A DNA stretch of 64,000 bases from Bettongia penicillata ogilbyi. Lineage: Eukaryota > Chordata > Mammalia > Diprotodontia > Potoroidae. The notes beneath the pieces are model-generated. The model was not told the origin of the DNA. It did not search any database and was given only the letters and a program-made list of their open reading frames with translations. This document shows, in pieces, positions 21,126 to 32,600 of this stretch. Location: assembly GCA_023548195.1 (NCBI GenBank), contig JAJHZJ010000082.1, positions 930,001 through 994,000 on the forward strand, in the 5' to 3' direction. Position 1 is the stretch's first letter. Each line of letters starts with the position of its first letter. The translations under genes and the position numbers were made by a program.

Positions 21126-21260
21126 GAACTAAAGCTCACATTGAATAGCAGCCGCGCCTGCTGCGGAAAGCCCATTTGAATCTCAGACCCCAAGCACTAG
21201 CTGGGCGGATCTAGGCAGGGGTGGACAGGAATCTCAGAAGTCAACTAACTGGCTGGGAAA

Positions 21261-22352
21261 ATGCCTAGAAAAGGGAAGAAAAATAAGACTATAGAGAGTT
21301 TTTTTGAACAGATGCAAATGATACCGACTTTCGGATCTGACGACGACGAGGACATATTCTTGCCATCAGGGAAAGATGTTGAGGGTGGGGCCTCAACCCA
21401 GGGGGATGTCGGGTGGGCTCAGGGCTTGGAAGAGCTCAAAAAGGATTTTGAAAAGCAAGTTAGACAGGTGGAGGAAAAACTGGGAAGAGAAATGAGAGAG
21501 ATGCGAGAAAAGTATGAAAAACGGGTCAATACCTTGGTATAGGAGACCCAAAAAAATGCTGAAGAAAATAACACCTTGAAAAATAGGCTCACTTAATTGG
21601 CAGAAGAGGTTCAAAAAGCCAATGAGGAGAAGAATGCTTTCAAAAGCAGAATTAGCCAAATGGAAAAAGAGGTTCAAAAGCTCAATGAAGAGAATAGTTC
21701 TCTCAAAATTAGAATGGAACAGATGGAGTCTAATGACTTTACGAGAAACCAAGAAATCACCAAACAAAACCAAAAGAATGAAAAAATGAAAGAGAACGTG
21801 AAATATCTCATGGAAAAAACAACTGACCTGGAAAATAGATCCAGGAGAGACAATTTAAAAATTATTGGACTACCTGAAAGTCATGATCAAAAAGAGAGCC
21901 TAGATATCATCTTCCATGAAATTATCGAGGAAAACTGCCCTGACATTCTACAACCAGAGGGCAAAATAAGTATTGAAAGAATCCATCGATCACCACCTGA
22001 AAGAGATCCAAAAAGAGAAACTCCTAGGAACATTGTGGCCAAGTTCCAGAACTCCCAGTTCAAGGAGAAAATCTTACAAGCAGCTAGAAAGAAACAATTC
22101 CAGTATTGTGGAAATAAAAACAGTTTAACTCAAGATCTAGCAGCTTCTACATTAAGGAATCGAAGGGCATGGAATAGGATATTCCAGAAGTCAAAGGAAC
22201 TAGGACTCAAACCAAGAATCACCTACCCAGCTAAACTAAGTATAATACTTCAGGGGAAAATATGGTCTTTCAACGAAACAGAGGACTTTCAAACATTCTT
22301 GATGAAAAGACCAGAGCTGAAAAGAAAATCTGACTTTCAAACACAAGAATGA
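21261..22352 (+). pseudogene. HAL1-B ORF1 with two in-frame stops
   Basis: A continuous frame of 364 codons starting MPRKGKKNKTIESFFEQ and ending before TGA at 22350-22352, interrupted only by TAG at 21540-21542 and TAA at 21594-21596. The TAA arises from a CAA codon in the sibling copies. Domains in order: basic N terminus, acidic stretch GSDDDEDIF (about codons 25-33), coiled coil (about 55-180), RRM-like part starting RSRRDNLKIIGLPES, and a C-terminal domain with RETPRNIVAKF and ITYPAKLS. No frameshift relative to the family, so this copy decayed by point mutation only. Confidence 0.92.
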
Positions 22353-23388
22353 GAAGAAGCATGAAAAAGTAAACAGCAAAGAGAAGTCTTAAGGGACTTA
22401 CCATAAGTGAACTGTTTACATTCCTACATGGAAAGACAGTATTTGTAACTCTTAAAACTTTTCAGTATCTGGGTAGTTGGTGGGACCACACACACACATG
22501 TACACGCATGCACGCACACACACATACACACATGCACACACATACAGAGACAGAGAGCACAGAGTGAATTGAATAGGATGGGACCACATCTTAAAAGAAA
22601 TTAAGGTAAATGGTGAGAGAGAAATGTAGTGGGAGGAAAGAGGGTGAAATGGAATGGGGTAATTATATGTCATTTAAGAGGCAAGTAGGAGACTTTTTAG
22701 TGGAGGGAAAAAGAGGAGAGCTGAGAAAAAAAAAAACCAAAAACCAAGAAGTTTACCCTCATCACATTTGACTAAAGGAAGGAATAAAATGCTTTTTGGT
22801 ATGAAAATCTATCTTATAGTATAGGAAAGTGGGGGAGAAGGAGATAAGCAAGGGGGGGAGATGATGGAAGAGAGGGCAAAGGGAGGAGGGAGCAATTTGA
22901 AGTCAACACTTGGGGAGGGACAGGATCAAAAGACAGAAGAGAAACAATGAGGGGCAGGATAGGATGGAGGGTAATTCAGTTAGTCTTACACAACACGACT
23001 ATCAGGGAAGTCATTTACAAAACTACACAGATATGGCCTATACTGACTTGCCTGCCTTCCCAAAGGGAATGGGTGGGGAGGGTGGGATGGGGAGAATTTG
23101 GAACTCAAAGTTTTAGGAACAAGTGTTTAGTATTGTTGTTGCAACTAGGAAAGAAGACATACAGTTAATGAGGAATAGAAAGTCATCTGGCCCTACAGGA
23201 GAAAAGAGAAGATGGAGACAAGAGAAGGGAGGGATGACAGAAGAGAGCGCAGATTGGAGATAGGGAAAATTAGATTGCTTGGTGTATTGGGGTGGAGGGA
23301 GGGGAGGAAAGGGGAGAAAATTTGGAACCCAAAATTTTGTGAAAACGAATGTAAAAACCTAAATAAATAAATAAATATTAAAAAAAAA

Positions 23389-23905
23389 AAGAGTCCTTTG
23401 GGATTGTGTTGGATCATTTTATTGCTGAGAATAGCTAAGTCATTCACAGCTAATATTGTACAATGTTCTCCTGACTCTGTTTACTTCATTTTGCATCAGT
23501 TCATGTAAATCTTTACAGGTTTTTCTATAATCATCCTGCTCATCATTTTTTATAGCACAATAGTATTCCATTTACAATCATATACCACAACTTGTTCAGC
23601 CATTCCCCAAGTGACTGGCATCTCCTCAGTTTCTATTTTTTTGGCACCACAAAAAAAACTTGCTATAAATGTTTGTCCAAGTAGGTCCTCTTACCCCCCC
23701 TTTTTTATCTTTTTGGGGCACAGACTTAATATTTCTATTGCTAGGTCAGAGATTAGCACAGTTTTATAGCTATTTGAGCATAATTCCAAATTGTTCTCTA
23801 GAATGGATGAATCAGTTCACAACTCTACCAATGGTTCACTGATGTCCCAATTTTCCCACAGCCCTTCTTATGCACTTTTTAAAAAGCAAGTTGCACGTAA
23901 TGGAG
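23389..23905 (-). mobile_element. L1 3' UTR and ORF2 end, antisense, second piece
   Basis: Resumes after HAL1-B with GGATTGTGTTGGATCATTTT, then CTTGTTCAGCCATTCCCCAA, a degraded lysine-rich block and CCAAATTGTTCTCTAGAATG, the reversed L1 ORF2 C-terminal region. Confidence 0.87.
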
Positions 23906-24885
23906 ATCTGCATGTATAATCTTCTTTTTCTGTTTTATTATTTATGTGAAAATGCCCATTTTATTTGTGTTTAGGTTCAAAATAAAAATAAATAACATTT
24001 AAAAACAAACACAATTTTGACTCTATTCCTCAGAAGCGAATTTTTCGGAAACAGTTTCTTTTAAAAAATAGGTCAGTGAGTATTACAGAAAATATGTATA
24101 GCCCCCTAAACTGTTCACATATATAGATGAACCTAAGAAGTGATATAATTCTTTTACTATTTGTTCATTCTTAGGTTTCACAAAGCTAAAACAATTTCTG
24201 TTAGTATTGATGACAATCTTATAATTTATAAATGGACCTGTAACTAATTCTAATGAAATCGAATAACTCTTTATAATTCTACTACCAATTCTTTATAGAT
24301 TTCATAAAATTAACCATTTCTTCAAGTCTTTTACACCTGGTCTGTCTAATGTGAAAGCTCTTTTGAGGTCTCTGGCATTATTTTACACAGCTCTTTATTG
24401 CTCAAGCTCTTCTGCAACAGAAACTGCAAAATTACTGATTTAACTTGGTGTAAAACATGTAAAGAAATCAATACTGTAGTATTCATAGTCTGTGCTCTAG
24501 TTATCTTTCCTAATACAGTGTGAATTTCAGCTTCCAGGGAGGTATTTTCAGTAGGTTATCTGAAATAACTAGATTGTCTCTGAAGGAGAAAGCATGGATC
24601 CTGGTAACTGCAAAACATTTTTCATGGTGAACAATCTGGGAGTAGTTAAGGAATACTTATGAATGGGCTTATGTAACAATTTCTTCAAATCAAGGACAGT
24701 AAAATGGGGAGTTGTCCTGGGAGACGAATAAACTTTATAAAAACAACTTTCATGGCCCCTTGGTTATAACAGAGTACTAGTATTTACATGCCACAGTAAA
24801 GAGAAATATTTAATGAGTTTTGCGTTTTTGAGAAACTCTTCCTTTTTAAAATTTTGTGCTGAATTTAGCCTTAAGTTGAACAAAG
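23906..24885. other. Intronic sequence without recognised features
   Basis: AT-rich, no repeat family or coding signal that I can recognise on either strand. Confidence 0.5.
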
Positions 24886-24887
24886 AA

Positions 24888-25060
24888 AGGAAAAGTCACC
24901 CAGTCAGCTAAGGCAAAAACAGTCCCTGCCCTTAAGATGCTGACATCTTAATGGGGGAGACATCATGCGAACAACTATGTACAGACAAAATATATACAGA
25001 GTAAACTGGAGAAAGTTTCAGAATGAAGGCACTGATATCAAGGGGCACTTCACCATGAGT
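24888..25060 (-). mobile_element. L2 3' end fragment, antisense
   Basis: ACAGTCCCTGCCCTTAAGAT, CTTAATGGGGGAGACATCAT and GCGAACAACTATGTACAGAC are the reversed L2 3' region. Confidence 0.75.
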
Positions 25061-25689
25061 AAAGCAAGTGTTCAAAAAGAAAAACATACATCAAGATATA
25101 TATTTTGGACAAGCGTACAGGACAAGGATGAGTTCAGTCCAAAGCTGAGTAGTAGAAAGAGATCACATACTATTGTGCTTAGGACACCAAAAAGTGCTTT
25201 CAATGATTTCAAACTGTACATGTTATAGAAATCTTTGTTAATAACACTAGTATTCTCATTGATACTACCTGGCTCTGAATTGTTGGATACCATCATTTCA
25301 GTAGTATCTAAAGAACAATGGAAAAATATGAATAGCGAGTATTAAAGATTGTAGCAAGTTACCAACAGTGATTTGCAGATGAGACATATGTGAAACCAGA
25401 AAAGGATGTGGGTCATTTGTTAAGCAAGAATTAAGCACAATGATGGACAGAGACCTACTGCCACACTGGTATCTCCAATGCACTATAAGTACAGGAGAAG
25501 TCCTTTTAACACATCAATTAAGATTTTCTGTGGAAGATTTATGTGAAAATATGAATAGGAGCCCATAGGATTAAAAGGAATAGAGAGAGTGTACAGAAAT
25601 ACCTACACGAATTAAACTATTAATTTATCACGTTTATACATCTTTGTTGTAATATCCTTTTCACAACACCATACTGCCTTCTGGGGAAA

Positions 25690-25845
25690 CTTAAACCAGA
25701 AGAACTGGGTTCTAGTCTCAGGTTTTCTGCTGACTAGTTGTGTGACTTTGTCTAAGTCATTTTTCTCTCTAAGCCTTACTTTATGTGTCTATACAGTGGA
25801 GTTAGGCTAGATGACTGAATGTCCTTCAAACTCTTAAAATTCAAT
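25690..25845 (+). mobile_element. MIR SINE
   Basis: AGAACTGGGTTCTAGTCTCA, CTAGTTGTGTGACTTTGTCT and GAGTTAGGCTAGATGACTGA give the MIR core and 3' part in order. Confidence 0.8.
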
Positions 25846-26554
25846 GAAGTTGTGAATATATCCTCCAAGACACATATGTAAAAAGATGTACAGCATTTAT
25901 AATTCTGATTTGCAGCTGTATTCACTGTCTCTGGAAAAAAGTCTAACAATAATAGTTGACTTTGCTTTGGGAAAAGGGTCAGAGTTTGAGATACAACTGC
26001 TATCACAGTCTGAAAGAGAGGAAGTGATTGTAAGATTTGATGGATCAAACAATTGATTCCAAATATACCCATTTCCAGCTGATACTTTAAATGGCCCAAA
26101 TTCTGAATTTGATCCTCCTATAACTGTCATGTCTGAAGAATCAACCATGACTATCATTCTACATTGTTTTTAGAAAAAAATTCCTATATGATCTTAAGAT
26201 TTTTTTTTTTTAATTTAGCCCTCAACATTAATGCCAGAAAAATATTTTGTTGTTAGGAACTTCTTCCTGAAGAGGACATTTTACAGAAAAAGATTTAAAG
26301 CCTAAATAAAACTTATTTTAAAAAAATCTTGCCCAGATGTTTTTATAATTAATTGCCATAAGAAAATGTTTAAACAACTATAAGTTTATGACACAAATGG
26401 ATGAAACTGCCCAGAAATGAAAAATTGTGGCTAGAGTCATTTAGAAGGTGAAGAGGGAGTGAAAAGAAAAAGAAAAAAGAGGAATGGTGACGGCCAGAGA
26501 TAGAAATTGGAAGGAACAGTTCACAGAGATGCAATGCATATTTAGATTTCTCTG

Positions 26555-26640
26555 AGAGAGAAGCAGTACTGTGTAATATATAGCACAATGGACTTAGAGT
26601 CAGAAGGTATGGGTTCAAACCCTGTTTCACTATGAACTCA
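26555..26640 (+). mobile_element. MIR SINE, head part (split by the RTE-like LINE)
   Basis: AGCACAATGGACTTAGAGTC and GGGTTCAAACCCTGTTTCAC are the MIR head. The core resumes at about 27551 with AGCTCTGTGATGTTAAGCAA. Confidence 0.75.
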
Positions 26641-26644
26641 ATGC

Positions 26645-27550
26645 AGCTTCTGGAGCTGAGATGCAGTAAAGTATGGATCAATTCTCTTCTACCTGTGCTA
26701 ATTTTGGCCTAATAATTAACACCAAGAAAACACAAGTGCTCCATCAGCCACCACCACATCACCCATATGCGGAACTATCAGTTACAACAAATGGAGAAGT
26801 TTGCAATGCTATGGATAAGTTCACTTACCTTGATAGTGTACTTTCCAAGGATGTACACATTGAAATGAGGTTGACGCACGCATTGCCAGAGCTAGCTTAG
26901 TGTTTGGGAGGCTCCGAAGAAAACTGAAGGTCTACAGAGCTGTTATGCTGACCTCATTGTTACATGCTTGTTGAAACATGGACAGTCTACCAGCGCCATG
27001 CCAGGAAACTGAACTGCTTCCATTTGAACTGTCTTAGAAGATTCTGAGGATCACTTGGCAGGATAAGGTACCAGACACTGAAGTCCTTGCTCGAGCTGAA
27101 CTGCCAAGCATTCAACCTCAGTTTCAGAGAGTGCAAAATGTACACTTTCCAAAGACTATTTTAAAGAGAACTCACATGGGGCAGGCGATCACGTGGTGGT
27201 CAGAAGAAGCTCTATAAGGAAACTCTCAAGGTCTCTCTCAAGAACTTAGCATTTGATTGGGCAACATGGGAGACACTGGCACAGGACCACTCAGCATGGC
27301 ATGCCCACATCAGAAAGAGTGCTGTGCTCCATGAGCAAAGCAGAATTGAAACAGCACAAAGGAAACGTAGGATCAACAAATTTGGAGCATCTACCCCAAA
27401 TGTTCATACGGACTATCTGTGCCCAATCCATGGGAAAGCACTCCAAGGTAGTATTGGTTTGATCAGCCACAGCTGTACACAATGAAACTTCACTTTAACA
27501 TGGTGATGACATTTTGATCCTCCTAGAGAACGAAGGACAGTCAACCAACC
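26645..27550 (+). mobile_element. RTE-like non-LTR LINE, 3' part, decayed
   Basis: The first 75 codons (26673-26897) contain FGLIINTKKTQVLHQ and DKFTYLDSVLS, close to the end of the reverse transcriptase domain of a widespread vertebrate LINE family (INTKKTEV, DKFTYLGS). Beyond a frameshift the frames still show LKVYRAV and KLNCFHLN, then a region ending LISHS near 27470, and a 3' end with GAGAACGAAGGACAGTCAAC near 27525. Many stops and shifts; 5'-truncated. I lean to the RTE clade because marsupial SINEs carry similar tails, but the clade is not certain. Confidence 0.75.
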
Positions 27551-27790
27551 AGCTCTGTGATGTTAAGCAAGACTCTTTACTTCTAGAGCCCTAGCTCTTG
27601 CTTTCCTCAGCTATAAAATGGAGTCAATAAAATCTATACTATGTAAAGTTGTTGTAAGACAATGAGATAGTTAAAAAATGAAATAATAAGTATAAATGAA
27701 AATAAAATAATTAGGATGAATATAAATCACTTTTTATCCTTAGGGCACTATATGAATGTATTATTAGTATTACTATGCAACACTGAATGA
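27551..27790 (+). mobile_element. MIR SINE, core and 3' part
   Basis: AGCTCTGTGATGTTAAGCAA, TCCTCAGCTATAAAATGGAG, GTAAAGTTGTTGTAAGACAA and GGGCACTATATGAATGTATT complete the MIR begun at 26555. Confidence 0.7.
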
Positions 27791-28005
27791 ATCTATTCCA
27801 TACAAAGTTATATCTAGCATACTAGTTTCAAAAAAAATTGTCTGACCCACTTTAACTACAAAATCATTAGAATTAATGGACACAAATTAGTTCAATGCCA
27901 GTCAACATGTATAAAATGTATGCAAATGATGGATTTGTCTTCAAGATTATATTAAACTGAGAACCTACTAAAGTGTGACTATTAAGAGAAATCTAGGTTC
28001 GGGCC

Positions 28006-28968
28006 ATGGAAGAGCTCAAAAAGGATTTTGAAAATCAAGTGAGAGAGGTGGAGGAAAAACTGGGAAGAGAAATGAGAGAGATGCAAGAAAAGCATGAAAA
28101 GCAGGTCAACACCTTGCTAAAGGAGACCCAAAAAAATGCTGAAGAAAATAACACCTTGAAAAATAGGCTAACTCAATTGGCAAAAGAGGTTCAAAAAGCC
28201 ATTGAGGAGAAGAATGCTTTCAAAAGCAGAATTAGTCAAATGGAAAAGGAGGTTCAAAAGCTTACTGAAGAAAATAGTTCTTTCAAAATTAGAATGGAAG
28301 AGATGGAGGCTAATGACTTTATGAGAAACCAAGAAATCACCAAACAAAACCAAAAGAATGAAAAAATGGAAGAGAATGTGAAATATCTCATGGGAAAAAC
28401 TGACCTGGAAAATAGATCCAGGAGAGACAACTTAAAAGTTATGGGACTACCTGAAAGCCATGATCAAACAAAGAGCCTAGACATCATCTTTCATAAAATT
28501 ATCGAGGAAAACTGCCCTGATATTGTAGAAACAGAGGGCAAAATAAGTATTCAAGGAATCCACCGATCACCACCTGAAAGAGATCCAAAAAGAGAAACTC
28601 CTAGGAACATTGTGACCAAATTCCAGAGTTCCCAGGTCAAGAAGAAAATATTGCAAGCACCTAGAAAGAAACAATTAGGGTACTGTGGAAATACAATCAG
28701 GATAACACAAGATCTAGCAGCTTCTACATTAAGGGATCGAAGGGTGTGGAATAGGATATTCCAGAAGTCAAAAGAACTAGGACTAAAACCAAGAATCACC
28801 TACCCAGCAAAACTGAGTATAATACTTCAGGGGGAAAAACAGTCTTTCAAAGAAATAGAGGACTTTCAAGCATTCTTGATGAAAAGACCAGAGCTGAAAA
28901 GAAAATCTGACCTTCAACACAAGAATGAAGAGAAGCATGAAAAGGTAAACAGCAAAGAGCAGTCATAA
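28006..28968 (+). pseudogene. HAL1-C ORF1 fragment, still open for 320 codons
   Basis: Open from an internal Met (MEELKKDFENQ) to a stop at 28966-28968. It holds the coiled coil (about residues 1-125), an RRM-like part (RSRRDNLKVMGLPESHD, about 137), RETPRNIVTKF (about 200) and the C-terminal YPAKLS region (about 270). The basic MPRKGKK start and acidic region (about 50 codons) are absent. Against the siblings there is an in-frame 3-base deletion near 28399 (one T lost before DLEN), and an altered C terminus from a small shift near 28917. No promoter or 5' UTR of the element remains. Confidence 0.88.
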
Positions 28969-29060
28969 GGGACTTACTAAAGTTGAATTGTTTACATTCT
29001 TACACGGAAAGACAATATTTGTAACTCTTGAAACTTTTCAGTATCTGGGTAGTTGGTGGA

Positions 29061-29065
<5 letters not shown>

Positions 29066-29103
<38 letters not shown>
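29066..29103. repeat. (CA)n microsatellite
   Basis: Pure CA tract of about 19 units at the broken 3' end of HAL1-C. Confidence 0.95.
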
Positions 29104-29105
<2 letters not shown>

Positions 29106-29199
29106 ATCTCTGAACTAGATCTTTACTTTGCTTGTTTTCAAGAGTAATTAGTTTTAGCAAATAGACAAAACCTATATGCCATAATTTAGCTAAGGCCCT

Positions 29200-29640
29200 G
29201 CAAAATCTGGTTCTAAACCATGTTCCCAGTTGAAGTTCCACTACTTGCCTTCACTTTCTCTACAGTTTGCATACAATGGAAGAGCTGTTTCTTGGTTTCA
29301 TCCTATCTACTTTTACCTCAGGGAATTAATACAGACCACTCCCTGTGCCTAAAATGCATTCCTTGCTCACCTCCAATTTATGAGATTTCCCACACCATCT
29401 CTGCTCAATTTAGGTACTGTTGTCTCTATGAAATCATCCTTGATTGTCCCCACCTAGGAGGGACATCTCCTTCTTCTAACTTTCTCAAAAGCATTGATTC
29501 TTCATTTTTATACCCTACTTTGTATCATACTCATCATATGCTATATCCTTTCTTCTCCAGGGAAGACCTATAATTTTTCTCACCTTTATAGTGACTTGAA
29601 CATAGCAGGCACTTAATAAAAATCTGTTCAATGGGAAAAT
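29200..29640 (+). mobile_element. L2 LINE, 3' end
   Basis: Sense L2 order: CATGTTCCCAGTTGAAGTTC, CCCTGTGCCTAAAATGCATT, TCTATGAAATCATCCTTGAT, then CATAGCAGGCACTTAATAAA at the end. Confidence 0.8.
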
Positions 29641-30629
29641 GAATGCCAAATAGCCTAGCATGTACTTCTCAAGAAAGATACAAGTTTGCCTGCAGACCCA
29701 GTCTTAAAGAAGTACACTGAGCTAGAAGCCATTTGTCAGCTAGCAAAAGTACATTAAGAACTGAAAATATAACCTTTCAAACCAAACCTGATTTATATTA
29801 TCTTGACCTACTGTTGTTGGTCAGTGATATCAGGTATATCATTATGGATTCAATAAATATTTTTGAGCCCCTGAATTTATAACACTTAAAAAAAGAGAGA
29901 AATCTAAGTAGTTAGTCCTAGATAAAATGTTAACCACTTTTAGAAGGAGAGGTTTTGATGATAAACTAGTATTGGAGGTCATAGAGAGCACATACTGATG
30001 TCAGCTTTAGAGAATGATGAAAGCATTCTCAAGTTGTTTGAGGGTATCATGTAGGTCACAACTTTTATATATCTCTATACTGTACAATGTTCTTTTTCTT
30101 TGATTGATGAAAACAAAAACATCTATAATACATATCCTCCAACAGGGAGTTTAAATCCTAAAACACAGACTCTCTTAAGAATGCATCCAAGTCTTAAATT
30201 TCTTTCCCTCCCAAAGAAATGTACATCACTCAGGAATAATGCATGGATATGTTCAACCAACCTTAGAAATCTGAAAGAAAGCTGACTATTTATTGAAATA
30301 TGTTATTCTTAGGGATTTTAATATGATAAAAGCGACATGATTTCAAATGAGATTATGATTTTCTTTTTTAGTCATATTTTGCTTTTGCATTTTAAAACTA
30401 TCTGAAGTTAAGGAACGTTACTAAATATATCCACAGTAGGAAAAACCACAGGCAACATTAGAGGTGCAAGGCTAAACTTCACATGGTTAAACTTTTATGT
30501 CATAAAATGTCTGGCTAGGAAATCATTAAAAAAAAACCTAACTCCATTGACATTTATTAATATCCAAAATGTTCTTCCAAATGCAGAAGATAAATAAAAC
30601 TGGAAGTTTCTGGCCTTAGTATACATTAT

Positions 30630-31005
30630 TCTCCACATACCTTCAAACTTGTCTTCCTGTTGTTGCTTGTACATAAAAACTCTCTCATCCCCGTGTCCTC
30701 ACACAGGCTATCCCATTCACCTAAATAGTACTTTATACCCCTGTCTTAGAATCCCTAGTGTCTTTAAAAATTTATCTCATGGAACACTTTCTACAAGTAC
30801 TTCTTGTCTCCCCCATCCCAGGTGCTAGCACCATTCTCATCCCCAAATTAGCTTGTACTTATTTTGTATCTAGTATGTCTGCATATATAAACACACACTT
30901 TAACTCCCCTAACAGAATTCAAGTTCCTTGAGGACAGGCACCATTTCATTTTTGACTTTGTGCTCCATCCCCTAGAACAATTCCTTGAACTGACTGTGAC
31001 CATAT
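30630..31005 (+). mobile_element. L2 LINE, 3' end
   Basis: Diverged sense L2: CCCCATCCCAGGTGCTAGCA, TTAGCTTGTACTTATTTTGT, AATTCAAGTTCCTTGAGGAC and TGCTCCATCCCCTAGAACAA. Confidence 0.7.
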
Positions 31006-31035
31006 GCTCTGATGATACTTGGTATATGTTTATAG

Positions 31036-31085
31036 CAGGGGTGGGAAACCTGTGGTTTTGAGGTCACAATGTGGCCTTTACACTA
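31036..31085 (+). mobile_element. hAT-type terminal fragment
   Basis: CAGGGGTGGGAAACCTGTGG followed by TTTTGAGGTCACAATGTGGC resembles one end of marsupial hAT MITEs. The other end is not present. Confidence 0.45.
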
Positions 31086-31134
31086 AGTCTATACAGATTA
31101 GATGTATACTGTTTTATACCCTTGTTCATAAATT

Positions 31135-31280
31135 CTAACTGGCTCTGGAGTCAGGGGACATGACTTAAAATCTCATTTATGACATTGTGTGATCCTGGGT
31201 AAGTTTCCTCATCTGTCAAATGAAGAAGCTGGATTAGATAGTATCTGATGTCCCTTCTGGTTCTAAATCTATGTGCCTAT
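31135..31280 (+). mobile_element. MIR SINE
   Basis: CTGGCTCTGGAGTCAGGGGA, TGTGATCCTGGGTAAGTTTC, TCATCTGTCAAATGAAGAAG and TGATGTCCCTTCTGGTTCTA, with an internal deletion. Confidence 0.75.
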
Positions 31281-31419
31281 AAAGCTGATAAAAAAACAGA
31301 AATAAAAGAGAGAGTCTGGCTAAGTTTAAGCATAATAGGAGAAAGGAAGGCACAGGAAGGGCAGTATAAGTGGGACTGTGAAGAAGACAGTGTATAGCTC
31401 CAATTAAAAATGAGTACTA

Positions 31420-31795
31420 GCTGTTCCCAGAACTCAGCAGGCCATCTCTTGCTTCTGTGATCTGTACAAGCTCTCCCCACCTTTGCCCTTCTGAATCGTG
31501 TTCCTTCAAGGCTTAATTCAGGTACCATATGCTCTTTGTAAAGTGTACTTTGATCCTCAGAGTTGAAGTATTCTTTTCCTTCTCAAAAAGGACTTGCTCT
31601 TTGTCCCCATCATACCCTACTGTGTATTACTGTGTACTTGTCATATATCTTCATATACCCATGATATGCTAACCCCTACTATGAACATAAACTTTTTTTT
31701 TAAATGAAGTTATCTGCTTTTTAATCCTTATATACGTACTACCTGGCACAATGTCTTATACATAGGAGACATTTAATGCCTGCTGAAGTGAATTT
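31420..31795 (+). mobile_element. L2 LINE, 3' end
   Basis: CTTCAAGGCTTAATTCAGGT, TTGTCCCCATCATACCCTAC and TACCTGGCACAATGTCTTAT in sense order, interrupted by a T-rich stretch near 31690. Confidence 0.7.
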
Positions 31796-32059
31796 TAAAA
31801 TGAACCTTCAGAATAAAAAATAGCTTGTCTCCTTAAAAGTTTGTTTAAAGGCTTTTCAAAGGTAATTTATAAGAAGCCCTAGTAATTTCAGGAAATTAGA
31901 TCCCTAAGTCTATGATTTTATAGAACTTTAAAAAATAGATTATGCATTAATTTGTTTCTTGTTTATAAATATTTTGTATTGGATACTGGGATGGCATGCC
32001 TAATGTTGCCCCAACCAATGCTGTCATGCAGTAACATTAAAGTATATCATCTACCCCTA

Positions 32060-32600
32060 CTGTAATGCCTGGAATTCTGCTGTAAAATCTTTCATTTCCA
32101 GGCCTGGACATCTCTGGCTTTTGCTTCCATACCTGGGATTGAAGTATTTAGGTTCCCTCTAGCGTGGGTAGTTCTGATTTGATGACCATCACTGCCTCAA
32201 TCACCTTCCCCCTCAGACTCTGATAGAGACAATCCAGGACCCTGAACCAAGAGCCCTGGAAACAGCAGTATGCCCCACCCCCAACCACCAGACCTGCTTC
32301 CAGCCCTAACCCCCATAGTCATTCCTGAAGGGAGGAATCATTGCAGAAAAGGGCCCACCTTACTCATTACAACTTGAAACAACTTCTGACCAATAGCTAC
32401 CAAAAGGTAGATTAGTACAAGGGCTGCGGCAGTGACAGCACCCCATGCTACCTTGCTCCTGCAACCAGATTATTTGAACTGCTTCCAACCCAGCCATACA
32501 TTTATGGCTACTGTGGGTTTATCACTGCACTTCCGATAATAAAATCCTGATATTATTTCATTGTTATGGATTTTTCCTCTAGTGCCAAAAAACTAGCAGT
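32060..32600 (+). other. Unclassified GC-richer segment, possibly LTR-like
   Basis: A 540-bp block richer in C and G than its surroundings, with CAGTATGCCCCACCCCCAAC and an AATAAA (in GATAATAAAATCCTG) about 50 bases before its right end. That arrangement is LTR-like, but I find no TG...CA ends with target duplication and no internal retroviral sequence. Confidence 0.25.

Larger units (their letters stand above)
20416..23388 (+). mobile_element. HAL1-B: full-length half-L1, no ORF2
   Basis: About 2.97 kb, bounded by a 14-bp target-site duplication AAGAGTCCTTTGGG (20402-20415 and 23389-23402; the run of G leaves the left edge uncertain by a few bases). Same order as HAL1-A: GC-rich 5' UTR, ORF1 (21261-22352), CA-rich stretch, purine-rich 3' UTR and an A-rich tail. 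It is longer than HAL1-A mainly because the 5' UTR has extra GC-rich and tandem units. Inserted into an antisense L1 3' end, so it is younger than that L1. Confidence 0.93.
27993..29104 (+). mobile_element. HAL1-C: internal HAL1 fragment
   Basis: Starts within ORF1 (near 27993, just before the LEELKKDF-equivalent codons) and ends at an expanded CA tract (29066-29103) where the other copies have CA repeats early in the 3' UTR. The rest of the 3' UTR and the A-tail are missing. No target-site duplication found. A normal insertion keeps its 3' end, so this copy has lost it later. Confidence 0.88.

Noticed and set aside
26645..27550. Functional reverse transcriptase gene
   Set aside because: Only the end of the RT region and the 3' part are present, with several frameshifts and stops.
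32060..32600. Solo LTR
   Set aside because: An AATAAA and a GC-richer body are present, but I could not find matching TG/CA ends or a target-site duplication, so it is listed only as unclassified.
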